Both the position numbers and the translations under genes were made by a program. This document shows positions 6,924 to 11,452 of a DNA stretch of 11,452 nucleotides, in pieces; within the stretch, counting starts at the first letter, position 1; every line of letters begins with the position of its first letter. The DNA comes from Oribacterium sp. UBA4274 (GTDB lineage Bacteria > Bacillota > Clostridia > Lachnospirales > Lachnospiraceae), in the NCBI GenBank assembly GCA_002396005.1, contig DGVW01000089.1:13939-25390 (forward strand), in the 5' to 3' direction. Below the pieces are notes generated by a model that saw nothing but the letters and a program-made list of their open reading frames with translations, did no database searches and was not told where the DNA came from.

Positions 6924-6953
6924 AATCCAATCATCTCGAATTCTGATTGGATT
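6924..6953 (-). promoter_or_regulatory. Perfect 10-bp hairpin at the start region of the lipid-kinase gene
   Basis: AATCCAATCA and TGATTGGATT are perfect inverted repeats around a 10-nt loop containing GAATTC. On the minus-strand mRNA the hairpin covers the alternative TTG start (6930) and ends 11 nt before ATG 6912. It may control translation start or serve as a protein-binding dyad. The function is inferred only from structure. Confidence 0.5.
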
Positions 6954-6964
6954 TATTCCTTTCT

Positions 6965-6980
6965 CCCGATTATCATCGGG
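6965..6980 (-). other. Short GC-rich hairpin in the lipid-kinase leader
   Basis: CCCGAT / ATCGGG form a perfect 6-bp stem closed by a 4-nt loop (GATA on the minus strand). It lies 11 nt upstream of the 6924-6953 hairpin and is followed by AAAGGAATA, a purine-rich stretch that resembles a ribosome site but is too far from any start in linear distance. Confidence 0.4.
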
Positions 6981-6993
6981 CATGTCCTATATA

Positions 6994-7015
6994 TTTATAC
7001 GCCCACTTGTATAAA
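6994..7015. promoter_or_regulatory. Operator-like dyad TTTATAC-N8-GTATAAA
   Basis: A perfect 7-bp inverted repeat spaced by 8 bp lies upstream of the lipid kinase in the divergent intergenic region. The AT-rich arms and helical-turn spacing suit a dimeric regulator site; the TATAAA half could also act as a -10. No partner regulator is in view. Confidence 0.35.
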
Positions 7016-7254
7016 CATATTACTTTAAGACTGTATCATATCCATGTTTAATTTATTAAAAGTATATAAACAAAGGCCTGAAACTGTAAAATATTGCAAT
7101 TTAAAATTTAAATCAATCGTAAATTCATCATGTTATATTAGTGTTCAAAATGGGCGATGATAAATACAGAGATAAGAATGTAAATCGCATCCTTAAACAA
7201 GGGCGAAAAATCAATGCTTATTGGTGATTTGAGTATTTAAAGGGAGATAATGAG
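7016..7254. other. AT-rich divergent intergenic region
   Basis: This stretch separates the minus-strand lipid kinase from the plus-strand secreted-protein gene and, with the leader hairpins, makes a gap of over 300 bp. It is AT-rich and has no convincing ORF. It holds the likely plus-strand promoter near 7131-7139 and a ~110-nt leader for the secreted protein. I searched by eye for known riboswitch cores, including c-di-GMP types, and saw none. Confidence 0.5.
7131..7139 (+). promoter_or_regulatory. Extended -10 promoter for the secreted Ser-rich protein gene
   Basis: TG-T-TATATT forms an extended -10 element with one mismatch in the hexamer. The -35 position (AATCAA, 17 nt upstream) is poor, which is common with extended -10 promoters. 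The predicted start near 7146 leaves a ~110-nt leader. Confidence 0.45.
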
Positions 7255-8103
7255 ATGAAAAAACTTGGAGTAAAACTATTACAGTTTATGACGTGCCTCA
7301 GTGCAGTCATTACGCTGAGTCTTGGATTTTCAGCATTAAGCTACGCAGGACACTGGATGGCGGACAACACAGGATACTGGTATGTTCATGATGACGGAAC
7401 ATATCCAACCTACTCCTGGGAGTGGATCGACATTGACGGAGACGGCATTTATCAGTGTTATGCCTTTGACGAAAAGGGATATCTCTATACAAACACTTTG
7501 ACACCGGACGGGTATCTGGTAGGTGCTGACGGAGCCTGGTATGAGAATTCTGTCCCGGTTACAAGAGCATTTATACACAATGCAACTATCGCTCCTACAA
7601 CTATCGGAAAACATTCAACCACAGATTATGCTTATACAGTAGACGGAATACAGCTTGTGACCAGAAAGTATTCAAGTGCCAAGAACAATACAACTTCCGG
7701 CAGCAGCACAAAAAGCTCCTCGAAGTCAAGTACATCTAAATCAAGCTCAAGCAGTAAAACCAGCTCAGGCACCAGCACAATATCAAGTAGTGTATCGTCC
7801 TCTGACATCGTTAATTCGATATATAAGAGTCAGAAAACCACTAACGCGTCAGAATCCGGTTCAGCTAACTCTACATCATCAGATGATGACAAGACAACCA
7901 AAAGTTCAAGTTCAGAACCTGACGTAAGCAAAACAAGCTATGAGTCATTTGGTCCGGGGGCAAATATACCATCCAACTACTCTGCAGAAACCATTACACC
8001 GACTGCTTATATCAAGGACGCAGCTCCTAAATCCAACTATGTTATAGAGCGAGACGGTTACGAAGACGCTGATCAGAGTGATGATGAAGAAGAGGAAGAC
8101 TGA
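7255..8103 (+). CDS. Secreted protein: cell-wall-binding-like aromatic domain, Ser-rich linker, acidic tail
   Basis: A 282-residue protein and the only plus-strand gene here. Residues 1-31 are a Sec signal peptide with likely cleavage after Ser-Tyr-Ala31. Residues 32-105 hold an aromatic/Gly segment (GYWYVHDDGTYPTYSWEWID, CYAFDEKGYLYTN, TPDGYLVGADGAWYEN) in the style of choline/cell-wall-binding repeats seen in Lachnospiraceae; binding to the wall or glycan is inference. Residues 106-140 are a short Thr-rich module. Residues 141-225 are a low-complexity Ser/Lys/Thr linker, over half Ser. The C-terminus is strongly acidic (DQSDDEEEEED) with no LPxTG anchor. AGGGAG lies 8 nt before ATG 7255. 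It faces the polysaccharide genes and shares a terminator with glf. Its role may be surface attachment or glycan contact, but no catalytic motif is seen. Confidence 0.85.
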   Translation: MKKLGVKLLQFMTCLSAVITLSLGFSALSYAGHWMADNTGYWYVHDDGTYPTYSWEWIDIDGDGIYQCYAFDEKGYLYTNTLTPDGYLVGADGAWYENSVPVTRAFIHNATIAPTTIGKHSTTDYAYTVDGIQLVTRKYSSAKNNTTSGSSTKSSSKSSTSKSSSSSKTSSGTSTISSSVSSSDIVNSIYKSQKTTNASESGSANSTSSDDDKTTKSSSSEPDVSKTSYESFGPGANIPSNYSAETITPTAYIKDAAPKSNYVIERDGYEDADQSDDEEEED

Positions 8104-8156
8104 TCAGAATTATCTGACAGATATCCTCGTCTTATAAAACCAGACTATATAAAATG

Positions 8157-8190
8157 CTCCCCCATCCATTCCGGATGAGGGAGTTTTTTC
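8157..8190 (+). terminator. Bidirectional Rho-independent terminator between the secreted-protein gene and glf
   Basis: Stem CTCCCCCATCC / GGATGAGGGAG (11 positions, one mismatch on the plus strand, a G-U on the minus) has a 5-nt loop and is followed by TTTTTTC. On the minus strand the same stem is followed by CATTTTATA, so it can also end the glf transcript, whose stop codon is 2 nt beyond the T-run. Confidence 0.88.
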
Positions 8191-8191
8191 A

Positions 8192-9385
8192 TCAACCAAG
8201 CTCTTTCTCACACATATCAAGTGCAGAAGCGATAACCTTGTCCATATCATAGTACTTGTACTCGCCAAGACGACCTCCGAAGATCACACCGCTTTCAGCG
8301 TCGGCAAGCTTTTTGTATTCAGCATAGAGATTACCGTTTTTCTCATCATTAACAGGATAGTACGGCTCGTCTCCCGGCTTCCACTCGCTTGAGAACTCAC
8401 GGGAAATAACTGTCTTAGGGATGTCATTGCCCTCATCATCCTTACCAAACTCGAACCACTTGTGCTCGATGATTCTGGTCCATGGAGTTTCTCTGTCTGT
8501 ATAGTTTACAGCAGCATTGCCCTGGAAGTTAGGCTTATCGAGAAGCTCAGTCTCAAATCTGACAGAACGATACTCAAGATATCCAAGCTTATATCCGAAA
8601 TACGCATCTATGGCTCCGGTATAGACAACCTTGCCGGCAAGTTCCATGAGATCCTTTCTCGGTGCTCCTTCGGCATCAAAGAAATCAACTCCTACATGAA
8701 CCTCAATAGAACCTGTTCCAACAGATGCTGCTCCGGTGCCGAAATCCTCACCTGACTGTACTGAAGCTCCGGCAAGCATATTGGCAACCATCTTAGTGTA
8801 GCCACCGACAGGGATGCCCTGATAGAGCGCATTGAAATAGTTGTTGTCAAATGTAAGTCTTACAGGGAGACGCTTGATGATAAATGCCGGAAGCTCTGTA
8901 CAAGGACGTCCCCACTGCTTCTCAGTATATCCCTTGATGAGCTTCTCATAGATATCTGTTCCTACAAGGGAGATAGCCTGCTCCTCAAGATTCTTAGGCT
9001 CTTTGATACCAGCCTCTCTGCGCTGCGCCTCAATCTTCTCTGCAGCTTCTTCCGGTGTCACAACTCCCCACATCTTGTTGAAGGTGTACATATTGAAAGG
9101 AAGTGAATACAACTCGCCATGGAAATTGGCTACCGGTGAGTTTGTAAATCTGTTGAAGGTTGCAAACTTCTGAATATAATTCCATACCTTCTCATCATTT
9201 GTATGGAAAATATGTGCACCATACTTGTGTACATGGATCTTCTCAACATCCTCTGTATAAACATTTCCTGCAATGTTTGGGCGACGGTCGATAACCAGTA
9301 CACTCTTACCATGCTTTGCTGCTTCCTGTGCAAATACTGCGCCGTAAAGACCTGCACCAACTACAAGATAATCATACTTTGACAT
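8192..9385 (-). CDS. glf: UDP-galactopyranose mutase
   Basis: A 397-residue FAD enzyme that converts UDP-galactopyranose to UDP-galactofuranose for surface glycans. The FAD-binding Rossmann motif is VVGAGLYGAVFAQE (8-21), with DRRPNIAGNVYTE (33-45). Also visible are HKYGAHIFHT (53-62), the EKQWGRPCTELP segment (155-166), RLPVRLTFDNNYFNALYQGIP (172-192, with the substrate-site Arg), VYTGAIDAYFGY, and the C-terminal GRLGEYKYYDMD (371-382). It is longer than the usual ~365-390 because of a Gly/Ser/Thr-rich insertion at about 206-226 and a small one near 316-322. Start ATG 9385 follows AGGAGG by 5 nt. It sits just after the polymerase gene, fitting use of galactofuranose in the polymer. Confidence 0.97.
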   Translation of the reverse strand: MSKYDYLVVGAGLYGAVFAQEAAKHGKSVLVIDRRPNIAGNVYTEDVEKIHVHKYGAHIFHTNDEKVWNYIQKFATFNRFTNSPVANFHGELYSLPFNMYTFNKMWGVVTPEEAAEKIEAQRREAGIKEPKNLEEQAISLVGTDIYEKLIKGYTEKQWGRPCTELPAFIIKRLPVRLTFDNNYFNALYQGIPVGGYTKMVANMLAGASVQSGEDFGTGAASVGTGSIEVHVGVDFFDAEGAPRKDLMELAGKVVYTGAIDAYFGYKLGYLEYRSVRFETELLDKPNFQGNAAVNYTDRETPWTRIIEHKWFEFGKDDEGNDIPKTVISREFSSEWKPGDEPYYPVNDEKNGNLYAEYKKLADAESGVIFGGRLGEYKYYDMDKVIASALDMCEKELG

Positions 9386-9437
9386 AAAATCCTCCTCTTA
9401 TCACCGAAACTCGTCCCGGTGGCAATCATTACATGGA

Positions 9438-9446
9438 AGTATAGCA
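9438..9446 (-). promoter_or_regulatory. Extended -10 promoter candidate for glf
   Basis: On the minus strand TG-C-TATACT lies about 55 nt before the glf start, inside the 71-nt gap after the polymerase gene. No good -35 is present. Between it and the ribosome site a weak CACCG / CGGTG dyad is visible. Read-through from the polymerase gene is equally possible. Confidence 0.4.
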
Positions 9447-9456
9447 CAAAAGCCTC

Positions 9457-10590
9457 TCAATAGCTAAAAATGCTTCTGTAATTCCACACACCATCAGCAT
9501 GATAATTAAAATAAAAAACAGTAATCAGAACGATATATGTTGCAAACTTCAGTATCACTCTGAGCTTTTGGGAATCAGCACCCATTGTCTCCTCACATAA
9601 ACCAGCAGAAATAACATTAATCATATGTGGATACAAAACTATGACTGGAATATATAAGTATGTACCAAAACGTTCAAACTCCAGTATCCATCTGCCGAAA
9701 AAATACAGTATAAAGTAAAATATCAATCCGCTGAGAAATAACCCTTCGTGACGAAACGGGGCCTCTTCCGATGATCTTTTGAAAGATGTCTTAGAAACAA
9801 AGATAAAAGTCAAAGTAATAAACAGCAAAAACAACATCCAGATTGTGTCATACAGCTCAAACTCAAAGGACCTGAACATCTCATGTCTTCCAAAATATTT
9901 GGGGATGAATGTGGCAACTATCCACGTGAGCACACTTTCTTTAAAGGCATTAAAAATCGCAAACATACATGCGGTGATCATATAAAAACTTGTTGTAAAT
10001 GTGTAATGAAGCAGAAAATATCCCGGAAGCATAACTAGTGCCGACGTATGAAATGTAGCCGCAAGTATAATGAATATAAGATATCTTATGAATCTGCCGC
10101 CCCGGATATCTCTGTACGCATACAGAACAAGCATAACCGCTATAAGCTGCCTGATGTAGTAAAAGCCCAGCATAAAAAACAGCGTTATGAACATTGTCAG
10201 GCTCATAGCGTAATCTGTGGAATAATCCTTTATACATGTACCAAGCAGAACAAAGGCCAGGAAATATATAAACAGATATACCAACTGAAACGGCAATCCG
10301 AGAAGTGAAAAAACTCTAAAAATGCAGTAGACAGCAGGATCACGAACCGCATGTTGCCCCACTGAAACCATACTGTACATGATCTGATAATTATCATAAT
10401 CCGAGTGGGCAGAACACTGCAGTGCGTATACCAGATAGATAGGCAGAAGTGCTGCCAGCGCATAGACTTCAGGCTTTATCTTAATAGCATAATCCTTCAG
10501 AAAGACTGTTTTATCTACGCCGGATTGCACCTTTTTCTGCCACAGATATGCCAGCGGAATCGTAACCAGAATTAAAATAATGTATGTCAT
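9457..10590 (-). CDS. EpsG-family polysaccharide polymerase (Wzy-like membrane protein)
   Basis: A 377-residue integral membrane protein with roughly ten hydrophobic segments, for example at residues 2-17, 42-57, 103-120, 128-146, 169-190, 203-215, 250-266, 286-298, 310-325 and 346-361. Family motifs include DYDNYQIMY (64-72) in an outer loop after the second segment, RQLIAVMLVLYAYRDIRGGR (147-166), and FHTSALVMLPG (180-190), typical of EpsG/Wzy proteins that join lipid-linked repeat units on the outer side of the membrane. The exact glycan is unknown. The start ATG 10590 has no visible Shine-Dalgarno, but lies 1 nt after the stop of the upstream Wzz-like gene, indicating translational coupling. 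Confidence 0.88.
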   Translation of the reverse strand: MTYIILILVTIPLAYLWQKKVQSGVDKTVFLKDYAIKIKPEVYALAALLPIYLVYALQCSAHSDYDNYQIMYSMVSVGQHAVRDPAVYCIFRVFSLLGLPFQLVYLFIYFLAFVLLGTCIKDYSTDYAMSLTMFITLFFMLGFYYIRQLIAVMLVLYAYRDIRGGRFIRYLIFIILAATFHTSALVMLPGYFLLHYTFTTSFYMITACMFAIFNAFKESVLTWIVATFIPKYFGRHEMFRSFEFELYDTIWMLFLLFITLTFIFVSKTSFKRSSEEAPFRHEGLFLSGLIFYFILYFFGRWILEFERFGTYLYIPVIVLYPHMINVISAGLCEETMGADSQKLRVILKFATYIVLITVFYFNYHADGVWNYRSIFSY

Positions 10591-10591
10591 A

Positions 10592-11452
10592 TTATTTCAG
10601 TATTATGGTACCTAAAACCTTACAGTCTATAAGTTCAAAATAACGCAGTTCTCCTGCATAATCGCCTTTTGTAGACTTATTGATCCTTTCTACCAGGATA
10701 ACTGCCGTATGATCGTCAATCATATCAACTGTTTCCGGTGTATCTGAAACATAAGCCGATGAACAAAACTCTATATCAGGAGATTTATTAAATCCTATAA
10801 ATATTTCCTTTATTTCAGAAAGGAGCTCAGAATCCTGCGACCCGGTGATGAGAATTTTCCTTATCTTCCCACTCTCCGGAAGCAGTTTATATATACATGA
10901 TCCGGAAAGCTCCACTGCTGTTTTCATATCTTTACAGGCCCGTTCATCACCTTCCAGATGTTCAATAAGCATCCCGACAGGATGAAGGATATCCTTCGTT
11001 TTATCCGATCTCACTGTGGCAAGAACAGGTATACCAAATTCACGCACTTCGGATATCGAGGTAAACTTCACATTGGTCACCTCCATAAAGAAACTGATAA
11101 ATACTGCAAGAAACGAAGCTATCACTACGCCCCAAGCAGCTGTTTTCAGCGAGCTTTTTACTATATTGGACAGTAACGGTCTCTCTGTTGTTACCACTGA
11201 ACCTGTAGAGGTTATAGGTATAAGTCCGTTGTCTGCCTGAGGCATATCAATATCAGTTGCCTTGTCAATCACTTCATACTTAAAGTCACCGATCAAACCT
11301 GTAACCTCTGCCATAAGCAGCTCAGTTGCTCTCTCACACATAGATTTTGACAGTTCTTCATTACCTGTTGCCGCAGAAATAATTATGAAATGACTGCTTG
11401 TGTCTGCAGAAGTAGTTAAAGCTGTATGACCTGACGGTATAACCGTATAGTC
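10592..11452 (-). CDS. Wzz/YveK-like chain-length determinant with degenerate BY-kinase-like tail (5' end outside window)
   Basis: The frame is open to the right edge, so 286 C-terminal residues are visible (numbered from the edge). Residues 1-90 are extracytoplasmic Wzz-type sequence (FIIISAATGNEELSKSM, FKYEVIDKATDIDMPQ). A membrane helix lies at about 105-125 (AAWGVVIASFLAVFISFFMEV region). Next comes SISEVREFGIPVLATV, matching the stretch that joins Wzz domains to their tyrosine kinase. The remaining ~150 residues have kinase-like strands (RKILITGSQDSE, TAVILVERINKSTKG, KVLGTIILK) but no Walker A (GxxGxGKS/T), no Asp-rich Walker A'/B, and no Tyr cluster. It would help set polymer length beside the EpsG protein. 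A fusion with a dead kinase domain is inference from fold-like patterning. Confidence 0.85.
   Translation of the reverse strand, partial: DYTVIPSGHTALTTSADTSSHFIIISAATGNEELSKSMCERATELLMAEVTGLIGDFKYEVIDKATDIDMPQADNGLIPITSTGSVVTTERPLLSNIVKSSLKTAAWGVVIASFLAVFISFFMEVTNVKFTSISEVREFGIPVLATVRSDKTKDILHPVGMLIEHLEGDERACKDMKTAVELSGSCIYKLLPESGKIRKILITGSQDSELLSEIKEIFIGFNKSPDIEFCSSAYVSDTPETVDMIDDHTAVILVERINKSTKGDYAGELRYFELIDCKVLGTIILK

Noticed and set aside
7146..7254. Possible riboswitch in the leader of the secreted-protein gene
   Set aside because: Only short 5-bp complementarities (GCGAT/ATCGC) were found and no known riboswitch core.
7676..7927. Alternative plus-strand frame of 83 codons within the Ser-rich linker
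   Set aside because: It is a by-product of repeated AGC/TCA codons in the real gene; it has no ribosome site and low-complexity content.

Overview
This window looks like an exopolysaccharide or cell-surface glycan region of a low-GC, anaerobic Firmicute. The best guess is Lachnospiraceae (Butyrivibrio, Roseburia or Pseudobutyrivibrio type). Reasons: strong AGGAGG-type ribosome binding sites, a superoxide reductase plus rubredoxin pair typical of anaerobes, a secreted protein with the aromatic/Gly 'cell-wall-binding' repeat style common in that family, and a Gram-positive Wzz/EpsG polymer module. Taxonomy is inferred, not proven. All genes but one lie on the minus strand, so the region is best read from right to left.

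Right end (9457-11452, minus): the C-terminal part of a Wzz/YveK-like chain-length determinant whose cytoplasmic tail looks like a degenerate BY-kinase domain. It is followed 1 nt later by an EpsG-type membrane polymerase. Next comes glf, UDP-galactopyranose mutase (8192-9385), with its own likely promoter. The single plus-strand gene (7255-8103) encodes a secreted Ser-rich protein with an acidic tail. It converges on glf, and both share a bidirectional terminator at 8157-8190.

Centre (3427-6930, minus): a YegS/DgkB-like lipid kinase with an unusually hairpin-rich leader, then manC (mannose-1-phosphate guanylyltransferase with C-terminal cupin) and manA (class I phosphomannose isomerase). The last two make GDP-mannose from fructose-6-phosphate. 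A good promoter for manC-manA overlaps the lipid-kinase stop codon.

Left part (1-3295, minus): an oxygen-defence pair, a superoxide reductase lacking the N-terminal desulforedoxin cysteines followed by rubredoxin, then a lipoprotein of unknown function. A 199-bp, highly palindromic element with 21-bp terminal inverted repeats (1443-1641) follows, then a YghZ-type aldo/keto reductase. At the very edge is the start of a DegT/DnrJ/EryC1 sugar aminotransferase, probably the next part of the glycan cluster.

Taken together, the sugar genes would supply GDP-mannose, UDP-galactofuranose and probably an amino-deoxyhexose to a Wzy/Wzz-type polymer pathway. The redox genes, lipoprotein and palindromic element sit as an island between sugar genes. 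The most unusual items are the palindromic element, the kinase-dead-looking Wzz tail, the class III-like superoxide reductase, the lipid-kinase leader and the insertion in UDP-galactopyranose mutase. No clearly new multi-gene system is evident.
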